Shown: positions 38,782 through 49,004 of the stretch, piece by piece
Layout: every line of letters begins with the position of its first letter
Numbering within the stretch: position 1 is the first letter of the stretch
Source: Deltaproteobacteria bacterium HGW-Deltaproteobacteria-12
Lineage (GTDB): Bacteria; Desulfobacterota; Syntrophia; Syntrophales; Smithellaceae
Assembly (NCBI GenBank): GCA_002840565.1
Contig: PHBK01000012.1
Coordinates: 124,001 to 188,000 of the forward strand
Direction of reading: 5' to 3'
DNA: 64,000 nt
The notes under the pieces: model-generated
Told to the model about the DNA's origin: nothing
The model's input: only the letters and a program-made list of their open reading frames with translations
Database searches by the model: none
Made by a program: the position numbers and the translations under genes

Positions 38782-40419
38782 TTATTTTTTCTTGCGGTTG
38801 ACCTGATCTTTGAGTCTCTTGATATGGCCCCGTCCCAGGCCCTTGACTTCACAGCCTAATGCCAGATAACGGCAGATGACTGCATCATCGAGAATGCCGA
38901 AGCAGTCGATGACGGCTATCGGATGGCCGGCTGCCTTGACAATCTTCGCGGGATCCAGGTGGAGATAGGCTTCATGACGCACCGCTAAAACCAGGGCGTC
39001 TATATTTTTCAGGGATTTGTTCAAATCCTTTTGCACGCGCAGGGCGGTGAGTTTTTTCTGGTTGCGAAAGAAGACGGATTTGCTGTTGTTGGGATACTCT
39101 TCCTGATTTTCGAACTCAAACCAGTGATCGACGTAGGGGTCATGGATCCGAATTTCAGCGCCCATTTCCGTGAGCCGGCGAATAAGAATTTCGGAGCCGC
39201 TGTATCTTGTATCACCTACATCCTCGCGGTAAGAGGCGCCCAGAATCAGCACTTCCGCGCTGGCAATCGGCATGCTCATATTGCGCAAGGCATCGCGCAC
39301 GAGTTGGGCGGCATGCAGCGACCGGGTGTCATTGATATCAATGGCCAGTGGAGTCATCCGAAATGTGTCGTCTTCAAAACCCAGAATATGCCGGTTGGCC
39401 CACACGCCGAGGCCGCCGTCTTTCGGCAGACAGTAGCCGCCGACGCCCGGTCCGGGGAAAATCATGTTCGAGTGCGTCGGCCGCACTTTTATGGCCTTGA
39501 TGACTTTGATGATATCCACACCGTTTCTTTCGGCAAAAAGGCTCCACTCATCCAGAAAGGCAAGAATAGTGGCGCGGTAGCTGTTCTCGACAACCTTGGC
39601 CGTCTCTGATTCAATTGGCCGATCCAGCACGGTCAGAGGAAACTTTTTGGTGTTGAGCACTTCATTGAGGAATTTGACCACTCTTTGTTTGGCCGCTTCG
39701 TTGACGCCGGAGCAGACGCGCCAGAAATCACGAATGGAGGCGACGTAATCTCTCCCCGGCATAACACGTTCATAGCTGTGGGCAATCAGCGGATCACTTT
39801 TGATTCCTCTCTGACGAAAGACCTTTCTCATGGCCGGCAGGGCCACCTGCTCGGTAGTTCCGGGCGCCACGGTTGTTTCAATGAGCACCAGGCATGAAGC
39901 CGGAATATGATGGGCGATGATGTCAAATGATTCCTCCAGGGCGCTCATATCAACCTGTCCGTTGCGAACATTGCCCAGTTCGTTTTTTACATAATCCAGC
40001 TGAACGTCCACGACCACGACATCAGCCAGGGCCAGAACGTCGTAAACAAAAGTCGCAACCAGTGTCTTCTTCTCCAGGACGCAGCGCCGGATCATGGGGT
40101 CCACTTCGGGATCCTCCGCCTTGACCGGTGAGATTCCCTCGTTGAGTTTTGGTATTTTCCAGTAGCTCCTGGTGCTCGGCCGCTGCATGCCGATGACGAA
40201 CTTGCCGGACTTGCCTTTCTCATTGGTCGTGTCGGCGACAATGGCCGCCATGACGGAACCGACAAAGCCGATACCCATGACAACAACGATCTCCTGCTTC
40301 TTCTTACGGGCCTGGGCTACCAGTTTTTCGATGCGGGCTATTTCCTTTTTGTAGTCTTCGTCCTTTGGTAAGGGATATTTGATGCCGTCCGGACTGATGG
40401 AAATGGGCTGATTCATCAT
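38782..40419 (-). CDS. UDP-glucose/GDP-mannose dehydrogenase family nucleotide-sugar dehydrogenase
   Basis: VVMGIGFVGSVMAAIVAD; ETAKVVENSYRATILAFLDEW; GPGVGGYCLPKDGG. Confidence 0.9.
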   Translation of the reverse strand: MMNQPISISPDGIKYPLPKDEDYKKEIARIEKLVAQARKKKQEIVVVMGIGFVGSVMAAIVADTTNEKGKSGKFVIGMQRPSTRSYWKIPKLNEGISPVKAEDPEVDPMIRRCVLEKKTLVATFVYDVLALADVVVVDVQLDYVKNELGNVRNGQVDMSALEESFDIIAHHIPASCLVLIETTVAPGTTEQVALPAMRKVFRQRGIKSDPLIAHSYERVMPGRDYVASIRDFWRVCSGVNEAAKQRVVKFLNEVLNTKKFPLTVLDRPIESETAKVVENSYRATILAFLDEWSLFAERNGVDIIKVIKAIKVRPTHSNMIFPGPGVGGYCLPKDGGLGVWANRHILGFEDDTFRMTPLAIDINDTRSLHAAQLVRDALRNMSMPIASAEVLILGASYREDVGDTRYSGSEILIRRLTEMGAEIRIHDPYVDHWFEFENQEEYPNNSKSVFFRNQKKLTALRVQKDLNKSLKNIDALVLAVRHEAYLHLDPAKIVKAAGHPIAVIDCFGILDDAVICRYLALGCEVKGLGRGHIKRLKDQVNRKKK

Positions 40420-40584
40420 GGCCTCCGTAAATTTATTTAATAATTTCTGGACAGAAACTCGCTAAGCGGAGTGAAGTATAGGAAAGACGCAGAAGCCTGT
40501 CAATAGATAACTGGTCTTTCGGTGAAATGGTCAGCTGCCAAATTTCCTTTGACAGAATTGCCTTTTTTTGTTTTATGAATTTTC

Positions 40585-41811
40585 ATGAAAAATAAAATTA
40601 TCTTCCTTTGCACTTTATTGGCCCTTGCTTTTCTGATTCTTGCCGGATGCCAGCAAAAGCGAAGCGCTGTTATTACCGACTCCCGGGAACCGGCGCCCGC
40701 CGCCAAAGATTATCTGCGTCAACTGCCGCCGGGCGAACTGGCCTTAAGAAAAATAACCGACCCCGCCCAGATTCCCGACTACACAAAGGCCTGCTCTGAT
40801 CTGGACGGCCTGCAGGAGGCGATCGCCCGCAGCCTCAGCTATCTGGCCAAACCATCCAGCAAGAGGTTCTATCCCTATGGAGACATCACCCATGAGCACG
40901 CGGTAAAGAGCCTGCAGGAACTCCAAAAACTTGTCGCCGCGAAATTATCTCCCGGGCAAATGAACAGCATATTGCGGGAAAAATATGATACGTATATTTC
41001 GGTCGGTTGTGATGATCAGGGAACAGTGCTGTATACTGGGTACTATACTCCGATTTTTAACGGTTCTTTGTTGCGAACGGAGCGCTATAAATATCCTTTA
41101 TACAAAACACCCGCTGATCTGGTGAAAGGACCGGAAGGGAGCATTCTGGGCCAAAAGAGTAAAAACGGACAGATTCGGCAATACACGAGCCGGGAGGATA
41201 TCCAAAAATCAAATATGCTGGCCGGTCTCGAACTGATCTGGCTTGCCGATCCGTTTGAGGTTTATATCGTGCATGTGCAAGGCTCAGCCAAAATACGTCT
41301 ACACGACGGCCGGATTGAAGCGATTGGCTATGACGCCCATAATGGCTGGGAATACAAGAGCATCCGGCATAAACTCATTGCTGACGGCAAGTTTACAGAA
41401 AAAAATATCAACATGAAAGCCATGATTGAATATTTTAAAGCTCATCCGGCGGAAGTTGATACCTACGTCGGTCAAAATCCCCGCTTTGTTTTTTTCCGGC
41501 CGGAACCAGGTGAGCCCAGAGGGTCGCTCAATGAGCCGGTGACTCCGTCCCGAACAATTGCCACCGATAAGACTATTTATCCCCGGGCGATGTTTGCCTT
41601 TGCCGCAGTTGATCTGGACAAACCGGTGGGGTTCGTTTTGGACCAGGACACCGGCGGCGCGATCCGCGCCGCAGGCCGCTGTGATCTTTATCTGGGAATC
41701 GGCGAGCGTGCCGGTGAACTTGCCGGTAAAACATACCGCGAAGGACAGCTTTATTATTTGTTTATCAAGCCGGAGACCGGGCCGATTACCGGTAAGGCGC
41801 AAGGGAATTGA
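40585..41811 (+). CDS. mltA: MltA family membrane-bound lytic murein transglycosylase (lipoprotein)
   Basis: Lipobox LILAGC; TGYYTPIFNGSL; VHVQGSAKIRL; DQDTGGAIRAAGRCDLYLGIGERAGELAG. Confidence 0.9.
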   Translation: MKNKIIFLCTLLALAFLILAGCQQKRSAVITDSREPAPAAKDYLRQLPPGELALRKITDPAQIPDYTKACSDLDGLQEAIARSLSYLAKPSSKRFYPYGDITHEHAVKSLQELQKLVAAKLSPGQMNSILREKYDTYISVGCDDQGTVLYTGYYTPIFNGSLLRTERYKYPLYKTPADLVKGPEGSILGQKSKNGQIRQYTSREDIQKSNMLAGLELIWLADPFEVYIVHVQGSAKIRLHDGRIEAIGYDAHNGWEYKSIRHKLIADGKFTEKNINMKAMIEYFKAHPAEVDTYVGQNPRFVFFRPEPGEPRGSLNEPVTPSRTIATDKTIYPRAMFAFAAVDLDKPVGFVLDQDTGGAIRAAGRCDLYLGIGERAGELAGKTYREGQLYYLFIKPETGPITGKAQGN

Positions 41812-42133
41812 AGACAGAGGAAACCAGGCGATAATTATTTGTTGCTCCGCCTGTCCTCAACATCTCTTCTATCGGCTTTTTTTCGGCGCTCCGGACCGGT
41901 GTAATTGGAGCCGGTATTTTTCCTTCGGTCGGAATATTTTCTACGATCTGCAACAGAACGTTTTTCGTCCATTATATAAGCTCCCTTTCTTAATCATTTT
42001 TGATAACTGGCATTATTTGCGGAGTCTTTTTTATTATACCAATTTGTATACAAACGCAACCTTTGTCGGCTTCAACATGCCCGACGCATGTAGCTTTGTC
42101 GCAATAGCAGATGATGCTTGGATTTTATGAATA

Positions 42134-42262
42134 GTGTCCCCCGCTGGCGGGGGTGCAGGGGGTGGACGTTTTTGATATAGCCGTAATTTTCATCAGTTAC
42201 AGGTTGATAGCCCCCAATCCACCTTCGTCACTGCGTGACACCTCCGCCAGCGGAGGACATTT
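42134..42262. repeat. Dispersed repeat, family B, copy 2
   Basis: tGTCCCCCGCTGGCGGGGG ... CCTCCGCCAGCGGAGGACatt terminal inverted repeats; cf. 27141-27477. Confidence 0.65.
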
Positions 42263-42340
42263 ACGATTGTAACGCAGTATCGCACGTCCGGGGTCGTGGC
42301 ATCTTATCTCCAGATTGATTTTCCGGCCCGGTATAGAAGC

Positions 42341-42754
42341 TTACTTTTGTCCACTTGCTGCGGTTTTACTTTTTTCCTCTTTTATCGACTTGGCTACCTG
42401 CGATTCCGCTCCGATGGATTCAATCAGGGCCACACTGGACAGATTAATATATGTTATGTCGGGTTGCCAGGGCAACCCCGCCCTTTTGGAAATAAAGTTG
42501 GTCACCTGTTTGGTTTCCGGATTGACGGTGCTCTGGGGAATGTACACATCCGTCACGACGATGTAAGATGACGTGACATTTTCAATCTTGCCGAACAGAA
42601 GGTTGCCGTTCTGGAACAAGATTGCCGAGTATTCGGTCTTGATATCCGGCTTCTGCCCTTTATCGCCGCAGGCCTGCAGCAGGACAACCAAGCCGAAGGC
42701 CAGAAGCATCGCAAGTATCATATTTACATTACACATCTTAACTATTTTCTTCAT
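42341..42754 (-). CDS. Small lipoprotein, unknown function
   Basis: Lipobox-like VVLLQACGDKGQ; NGNLLFGKIENVTSSYIVVTDVYIP. Confidence 0.65.
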   Translation of the reverse strand: MKKIVKMCNVNMILAMLLAFGLVVLLQACGDKGQKPDIKTEYSAILFQNGNLLFGKIENVTSSYIVVTDVYIPQSTVNPETKQVTNFISKRAGLPWQPDITYINLSSVALIESIGAESQVAKSIKEEKSKTAASGQK

Positions 42755-42802
42755 ATAATCTCCTTGCAGAATAAATCGTTTTTTTCAGATAACTGATTAG
42801 AA

Positions 42803-42832
42803 CAAAAAAAGGGGGCACGAAGCCCCCTTTTG
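42803..42832 (-). terminator. Rho-independent terminator (bidirectional)
   Basis: AAAAGGGGGCacgaaGCCCCCTTTT. Confidence 0.85.
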
Positions 42833-42848
42833 AATAGAGATTTTGCTG

Positions 42849-44108
42849 TTATTTAAATCTTCTGCGAATTCCGGCCAAACCCAGCAGACCTAAACCGAGA
42901 AGCAGCATACTCGTGGGCTCGGGAACACCGGGAGGAGGAGGAGGAATTTCCGTCGCATTCAGAATATTGATGTACCAGGGGGTAGCCAACACAGGACCCC
43001 AGTACCAGTAGCCACCCCATGAACCATCACCGTTTTGACTATTCACCAGGTAATTAGTGTAATCCTCCCACCAGTTCCACGTGTCACCATCATCCATTAC
43101 ACCGGGAGCATGTAAATTCGCAATTTCCGTTGAGTTTCCCAGACCTATAGTTGTCTGCAAGCCTTTGTAAACACCCCACATGGCATAAGGGTGGCCGAAA
43201 TTCCCATCCCAGCTGTTTGGCCCATTTTGCCACCTGTTATCCAGAAAATCCAGGGCCTGTTGTTTGCCCAACGTGTCGCCTGTTTTGTAACCGTCATACC
43301 CGGCAAAGGCCATTTCCACGAGCAGACCGCCGGTCTTGGATTCATTGGTGTAACTACCGGGAGAATCATAACCGGAACCGCCGGTGGGATGCTGGATGTA
43401 ATCAATCCAGATTTTCAATTCATCCTTGACAAATTGAGGGATCGTAGCTCCGTGTGACTGGGCATACATCATGCCGACTACCGGCCATTGTGCAGTGGAG
43501 TTATCCGAATCCCCGGAATTTGCAGAATAGCGCCAGGCGCCCCGTGCAGTTCCGCTTTCATTCTGCCCCCAGGCAAAATAGTCCACCGTATCCTGGATGA
43601 CGTCACTGTAAGTTCTGCCGATTTGCGAGCCGACTGTGATCACATCACCTAAGTTCCCCCGCACGGCCAGGGCGGGCATCACCAGCCCGGTGACATAAGT
43701 GTCCCGGCTGTTAGCGCCACCGAGGACAAATTTTACCCCGATACCGTTGCCGTTGGTGTCGGGATTCCCGTAGGTTTGCATCCCAATTCCGACAGTTTGT
43801 GCGTTAGCCATTAAATAATCATAGCCTTTGTTAACAACGGTAGTATAATCAACGCCGAACCATCCCCCGGGTTTATTCTTCTGTTCCATAAACGCCGTCA
43901 GGGCGGCGCCTGTGGCAGCCACATCTCCTGAACCGTATTCCCCGTAATTCCACCGGCCGTCAGACAACTGATTAGCCGCCATCCAGGCCAGGCCCTTTTT
44001 GATGGCCTCAGCTTTCTGTGCTTCCGTTGCCGCCCAGGCCGGCGTCATCATCAACGTCAATAGCCCGGCAGCAAGAAGCATTGTAAAAATTCTTTTGAAC
44101 TTCCTCAT
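42849..44108 (-). CDS. PEP-CTERM protein with prenyltransferase/squalene-cyclase-like repeats
   Basis: LAWMAANQLSDGRWNYGEYGSGDVAATGAALTAF; NGDGSWGGYWYWG; C-terminus VPEPTSMLLLGLGLLGLAGIRRRFK. Confidence 0.9.
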   Translation of the reverse strand: MRKFKRIFTMLLAAGLLTLMMTPAWAATEAQKAEAIKKGLAWMAANQLSDGRWNYGEYGSGDVAATGAALTAFMEQKNKPGGWFGVDYTTVVNKGYDYLMANAQTVGIGMQTYGNPDTNGNGIGVKFVLGGANSRDTYVTGLVMPALAVRGNLGDVITVGSQIGRTYSDVIQDTVDYFAWGQNESGTARGAWRYSANSGDSDNSTAQWPVVGMMYAQSHGATIPQFVKDELKIWIDYIQHPTGGSGYDSPGSYTNESKTGGLLVEMAFAGYDGYKTGDTLGKQQALDFLDNRWQNGPNSWDGNFGHPYAMWGVYKGLQTTIGLGNSTEIANLHAPGVMDDGDTWNWWEDYTNYLVNSQNGDGSWGGYWYWGPVLATPWYINILNATEIPPPPPGVPEPTSMLLLGLGLLGLAGIRRRFK

Positions 44109-44271
44109 AATTTACTCCTTTCGTTATGTTGTTAATTATTAAAGATAATTAAAATACTTAACAATGTTTGATCATCAATAACATATCGAAGAACTTCATA
44201 AATTGATCGCTCAGGAGGAAATGTGCATCTACAGGAAAATCAACGAATAGAAGTATCTTTATTTTTATTAC

Positions 44272-44289
44272 AAGCAATATTCTTGCCAG
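44272..44289 (-). promoter_or_regulatory. Sigma-54-type -24/-12 promoter (CTGGCAAGAATATTGCTT)
   Basis: Close to TGGCACG-N4-TTGC consensus on the minus strand, upstream of the 44108 start. Confidence 0.7.
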
Positions 44290-44350
44290 CAATATAACAA
44301 CAAGATTATATTGAAGTTATTATTTCCGGCGTTTTACACTGACTGATAAT

Positions 44351-44367
44351 TGTAAAGTATTCCGACA
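44351..44367 (-). promoter_or_regulatory. Putative enhancer-type site (TGTCGGAATACTTTACA)
   Basis: Same 17-mer pattern as 30118/30217/33136. Confidence 0.65.
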
Positions 44368-44600
44368 CATCGCCAGGAGCAGATGGAGCCATTTTTAAAA
44401 AATATCATAATGATTGCATCTTAGGGACTCGAAAAGAGTCCGTCACACCGGTATAAACCGGTGTCCAGCGCTTCGTAAGTATATGGAATATCTGGATTCC
44501 GACTCGCGTGCCCTTCAGGGTATTCGTCGGAATGACGATTCGGAGGTTTTTCGGACTTTTTACGAGGTCGTAACATCTTAACAGATATTATTTCAGACGA

Positions 44601-44617
44601 TGTAAAGAAATCCGACA
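44601..44617 (-). promoter_or_regulatory. Putative enhancer-type site (TGTCGGATTTCTTTACA)
   Basis: Same pattern, 250 bp farther upstream. Confidence 0.55.
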
Positions 44618-44808
44618 ATATTATTTTTTGCAGTCGGATCAACCGCCACTGTAATACTCAACAGATATTTTTCTTGACATATATAAAATTAATATATAAG
44701 GAAATACCCATACTGTTCATCGTGTCTTGTTTCGGAAGTATTCGGCGCTCTGTAATGTCGAATGATCTACGGTCCAAACCGTTTTTCTGAGCATTTTAGG
44801 ATGAATTC

Positions 44809-45396
44809 ATGTCTGTACGCTTCGCCATACTAGGTTTACTTCATTACCGCAACATGCATGGCTACGAGATCAAACGCCACATTGAGAACCATTTCGGCCA
44901 TATGTGGACGATCAACTATGGCCAGATCTACCCTAATCTGAAATCCCTCGAAGAAGAAGGCTGTGTCACCCTGGCTGATGTCACACCGGCAGAAAGGGGA
45001 GGGCCGCAGAAAAAACTTTATGCGATAACTCCTGAGGGACGAAAAAAATTCCTCCATTGGCTGGAAAGCGAGGAGGATTCGCGGATGTCCCTGCGCGATC
45101 CCTTTCTCATGCGGTTTATCTTTTTTAGTTTCGGCAACCGGGAACAGTCTCTGGCCATCATCGACAAACAAATTAGAATCTATGAAAAACAACTGGATAA
45201 ACGACGACAGCACCTGGAACGTTGGCGGGAGCGCGGCGAGTATGTGCGTCTGGTAGCCGAACTGGGAGAAGAATTCAACCTCATGTATGTTCAGTGGCTG
45301 AATCGGGCCCGGCAGGAAATCCAAAACAATAAGGAACAGGAAGGCATGAAGGAAAACAGTCTGGAAGAGCTGAGCCGGAAAAAACAGGTTCAGTAG
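44809..45396 (+). CDS. PadR family transcriptional regulator
   Basis: RFAILGLLHYRNMHGYEIKRHIENHFGHMWTINYGQIYPNLKSLEEEGCVT. Confidence 0.93.
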   Translation: MSVRFAILGLLHYRNMHGYEIKRHIENHFGHMWTINYGQIYPNLKSLEEEGCVTLADVTPAERGGPQKKLYAITPEGRKKFLHWLESEEDSRMSLRDPFLMRFIFFSFGNREQSLAIIDKQIRIYEKQLDKRRQHLERWRERGEYVRLVAELGEEFNLMYVQWLNRARQEIQNNKEQEGMKENSLEELSRKKQVQ

Positions 45397-45474
45397 ATCC
45401 AAAACAGCCGAGTGATGGATAATGCGGACGGTAAGGGGATTTTTACGGTGTCATATACATAGGAGGACGCAACA

Positions 45475-46449
45475 ATGTATAATGGGATCACACTGGTTAC
45501 CGGCGCTGCCGGCTTTATGGGCAGCCATCTTGTAGAACATCTGGCCTCTTTGGGAGTTCGGGTGCGTGCAACCGCCCGACCGCGCCGGGACACTTCATTC
45601 TTCGATCGACTGGGAGTAGAGTTTGTGCCTGCCGATCTGACCAAACCGGAAACCCTCCCCCCCCTGTTCGCCGGGAACGTGGACAGGATCTTTCATCTGG
45701 GCGCCATCTGCAATTTTTCCACCCCCTATGAGAAACTTTATCCCACCAATGTCGCCGGAGTGGAGAGATTGACCCAACTGGCCGTTGCCTCAGGGATCAA
45801 GCGTTACATCCATGTGGGATCAACGAGTGTCTATGGACCTTACCGGGACATTCCCTTCCGGGAGGACGCTTCCCGCAATCCCCAGGACAGTTACGGCCGA
45901 AGCAAAAGGGATGGCGAAGATGTCATCTGGAAGCTCATTGAAAAAGGATTCCCCGCCGTCATCACCCGGCCCTGCACTGTCTATGGTCCCCGCTGCACGG
46001 ACGGCGCCGGAAAGGCCTTTTCCCGGGCCACATCGATTGCCGCTATTCCCGGCAGCGGACACCAGCGCCTCTCCAACATCAGGGCCGAAGACGTCGCCGC
46101 CGCCGTGGAGCACCTCTCCCGCATGGACGCAGCAATCGGCCAGGCCTACAACATCGCCGAAGACACGAATCCTACATTAGAAGAAGCCCTGACCCTGGCT
46201 GCCGAAACCTTCGGTACGAAGCCCCCAAAGCTGCACCTTCCTCTGGGGCTCCTTAAAATTGTGGCGCAGATCGACGGGCGTCTATCCGCGCGCAAGGGAA
46301 GGATTCCCGACCTCGAATACGACGCCATTGCTTATCTTTACAACGATTACATCGTGGACAACACCAAACTGAAAGCGACAGGGTACAAGCTCCGTTATCC
46401 AGATTTCACAACTTCCATAAAACAGATGAAATACCTGCAAGGTAGTTAG
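45475..46449 (+). CDS. NAD-dependent epimerase/dehydratase (extended SDR)
   Basis: ITLVTGAAGFMGSHLVEHLA; VGSTSVYGPYRD; DSYGRSKRDGE. Confidence 0.92.
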   Translation: MYNGITLVTGAAGFMGSHLVEHLASLGVRVRATARPRRDTSFFDRLGVEFVPADLTKPETLPPLFAGNVDRIFHLGAICNFSTPYEKLYPTNVAGVERLTQLAVASGIKRYIHVGSTSVYGPYRDIPFREDASRNPQDSYGRSKRDGEDVIWKLIEKGFPAVITRPCTVYGPRCTDGAGKAFSRATSIAAIPGSGHQRLSNIRAEDVAAAVEHLSRMDAAIGQAYNIAEDTNPTLEEALTLAAETFGTKPPKLHLPLGLLKIVAQIDGRLSARKGRIPDLEYDAIAYLYNDYIVDNTKLKATGYKLRYPDFTTSIKQMKYLQGS

Positions 46450-46532
46450 AAAGTTTATTTGCAGGCCTGCGCCATTATAGATGCATAACTATAAATAGTT
46501 GAGATCGCAAAGAACGGCAAGGAGGAGACATT

Positions 46533-47372
46533 ATGGGACAGGTGGTGGTCATTACCGGGTTGGCGGATGGAATGGGCCGGGAGACGGCAAAGCTTCTGGC
46601 GGCGGCAGGCGATACAATCGCCGGATTTGACATGGATGAGGCAGGCATCGTTTCACTGCAAAAGGAACTGATGGTTACCCCTCCACCATCCGGCAAAACA
46701 CATCATCTGGTTGCCCTGAACATTATGGACCGGCCGGGGATTCTGCGCTTCCGGGACGAGGTATTGGCCAAGTACGGCCGCGTTGATACGGTTCTCTCCA
46801 ACGTCGGAATAGGTTTTTTCGGACCATTCGAAGAAGTTGATCTGGAGGCTGCCCGGAGATGCCTGGAAATCAATGTTATCGGGGCGGCGGCCATATTTCA
46901 GGCCTTCCTGCCCGCCATGCGCCGCCAGGGCAAGGGCAAGCTCATCGCGATGTCTTCTTTGGTCGGTCAGGTGCCTTTTCCTTTCGAGTCCATTTACTCG
47001 GCCAGCAAATTCGCCATTGAAGGGATGGTCATGTCGCTGCGTTATGAAGTCGCACCGTTCGGCATCAATGTAGCTTTGATTGAACCGGCGCAGGTCTCTA
47101 CGACCTTTGCCGCCAAAATCCACAAGCTGCCGCCGGAGGGATCTCCTTACCGGGAGCGGGCACGACGATTTATCGCCCGCGACGACGAGTTGATCAAGAC
47201 CGCCCCGACACCTTTGCAGGCGGCCCAAAGGATGGTGCAGGTCATCCACCAGGATCGTCCGGCTTTCCATAATCAGGTTGATTTTATGAGCACATTCTTC
47301 CTTTTCCTCAACCGCTATCTGCCGGTCCGGATGCGCGACGCGATTTTGCTCAATCACATGGATATCAAGTAG
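46533..47372 (+). CDS. SDR family oxidoreductase
   Basis: VVITGLADGMGRETAKLLAAAG; SNVG; YSASKFAIEGMVMSL. Confidence 0.92.
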   Translation: MGQVVVITGLADGMGRETAKLLAAAGDTIAGFDMDEAGIVSLQKELMVTPPPSGKTHHLVALNIMDRPGILRFRDEVLAKYGRVDTVLSNVGIGFFGPFEEVDLEAARRCLEINVIGAAAIFQAFLPAMRRQGKGKLIAMSSLVGQVPFPFESIYSASKFAIEGMVMSLRYEVAPFGINVALIEPAQVSTTFAAKIHKLPPEGSPYRERARRFIARDDELIKTAPTPLQAAQRMVQVIHQDRPAFHNQVDFMSTFFLFLNRYLPVRMRDAILLNHMDIK

Positions 47373-47465
47373 GAGTTAGGCATGGGCGTGGTCGAATTCC
47401 CGACGCCTGAAGATGATTAATCACCATTAAAACATAACAGGGAGGTGGAGGGGGGGTAAATAATT

Positions 47466-48980
47466 ATGAGCGAAATCATGGAATATAAGATGTTCATCGA
47501 TGGTCAAGATGTGGATAGCGAATCCGGGGAGAAAATGGATGTTATCAACCCGGCCAACCAGGAAATCGTGGCCCGGGTGCCCCTGGCGGGGCCTGCTGAT
47601 GTGGAAAAGGCTGTTGAGGCATCTCGAAGGGCTTTCGAATCAGGAGTCTGGGCCAACAAGAGCAAAAGTGAGCGAGCCCGCATCTTAGGCAATATCACCA
47701 AACTGATCTTCAAAAACAGCAGCCGATTAGCATATCTGGAATCGCTTACCTGCGGCGCGCCCATAAGGCAAACCAGTTTAATCGATTTAGGAAGCTGTAT
47801 TATGTCATTTCACACGACGGCTCAAATGCTCGATCAACTGCCCGAAGTAGAACATGCTCCTTACCCTCCGTCCGCGCCTCTTCATAGCTTCATGAAACGC
47901 GAACCCATAGGCATCTGTGTCGGCATAGCCCCCTGGAACGTACCCCTTTCGTCGGCAGGCGCAAAAATCGCTCCGGCGCTGGCTATGGGAAACAGCATGA
48001 TTATGAAGCCTGCCAGCATCACCCCGATTACAACCATAGAGTTGGCTCGATTGGCAAAAGAAGCGGGTGTGCCGGATGGCGTATTGAACGTTGTTACAGG
48101 ACCCGGCTCGACAATAGGCGGTGCTCTGGTAAGCCATCCCGACGTCGGCAAAGTATCCTTGACCGGATCGACGGAAGTCGGCCGGGAAATTTTCCGCCTG
48201 TCGGCGAACACCATCAAGAAAATGACTCTCGAACTGGGCGGAAAATCGCCTCTCATCGTTCTCGATGATGCAGACATTGATGTGGCAATTAACACCGGAT
48301 TGTCGGCTTTCCTCTTTCATCAGGGTCAAATTTGTTTATCGGGGACACGATTGTTCGTGCCGAGGAAGATGCAGGATGCACTTGTATCGGGAATGATTGA
48401 GAAGATTAAGTTACTAAAAATTGGAGACCAATTGGATCCTCTTACAGACCAGGGTCCCATCTCCTCCCAGACACAGCTCAACACCATCAGGAGATATGTT
48501 GAGATCGGCAAGAAAGAAGGAGCAGAGGTAGCCTGTGGCGGCAACCGCCTTTCAGGGCCGGAATATGATCGTGGCTTCTTCTTTGAGCCCACTATTTTCA
48601 TGAACTGTAACAATTCAATGACGCAGGTCAGAGAAGAAATATTCGGACCGGTGCAGTGCGTTATCCCCTATGATGATGAGGAAGAGGCTCTGGCCATGGC
48701 CAACGACACAATGTACGGACTGGCGGGGGGCATCGTCAGCACCAATGTTGCCCGTGCGCAAAAATTTGCAACCAGGATACGCACGGGAACAGTTTTTATC
48801 AATATATATCATTTGACACGAGCTGATGCTCCCTTCGGCGGGTACAAGCAGAGCGGTATCGGTACGGAGAAAGCGTTTGAGTCGCTCCGGGAGTATAGTT
48901 ATGTAAAACATATTTGTCAGGACATGACCGCCAATGCCAAGGATAAGTTCTGGAACTATCTATTGGGGATAAAATACTAA
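47466..48980 (+). CDS. Aldehyde dehydrogenase family protein
   Basis: LELGGKSPLIVLDDADID; HQGQICLSGTRLFVPR; EEIFGPVQCVIPYDDEEEAL. Confidence 0.95.
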   Translation: MSEIMEYKMFIDGQDVDSESGEKMDVINPANQEIVARVPLAGPADVEKAVEASRRAFESGVWANKSKSERARILGNITKLIFKNSSRLAYLESLTCGAPIRQTSLIDLGSCIMSFHTTAQMLDQLPEVEHAPYPPSAPLHSFMKREPIGICVGIAPWNVPLSSAGAKIAPALAMGNSMIMKPASITPITTIELARLAKEAGVPDGVLNVVTGPGSTIGGALVSHPDVGKVSLTGSTEVGREIFRLSANTIKKMTLELGGKSPLIVLDDADIDVAINTGLSAFLFHQGQICLSGTRLFVPRKMQDALVSGMIEKIKLLKIGDQLDPLTDQGPISSQTQLNTIRRYVEIGKKEGAEVACGGNRLSGPEYDRGFFFEPTIFMNCNNSMTQVREEIFGPVQCVIPYDDEEEALAMANDTMYGLAGGIVSTNVARAQKFATRIRTGTVFINIYHLTRADAPFGGYKQSGIGTEKAFESLREYSYVKHICQDMTANAKDKFWNYLLGIKY

Positions 48981-49004
48981 TTAAAGCCTAAGGAGGGTTC
49001 TTAA

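Noticed and set aside
42296-42571. Two overlapping plus-strand ORFs at 42296-42571
   Set aside because: Antisense to a small lipoprotein gene with lipobox and proper terminator context.
43151-43457. Plus-strand ORFs opposite the PEP-CTERM cyclase-like gene
   Set aside because: Antisense to a well-supported PEP-CTERM gene; low-quality composition.
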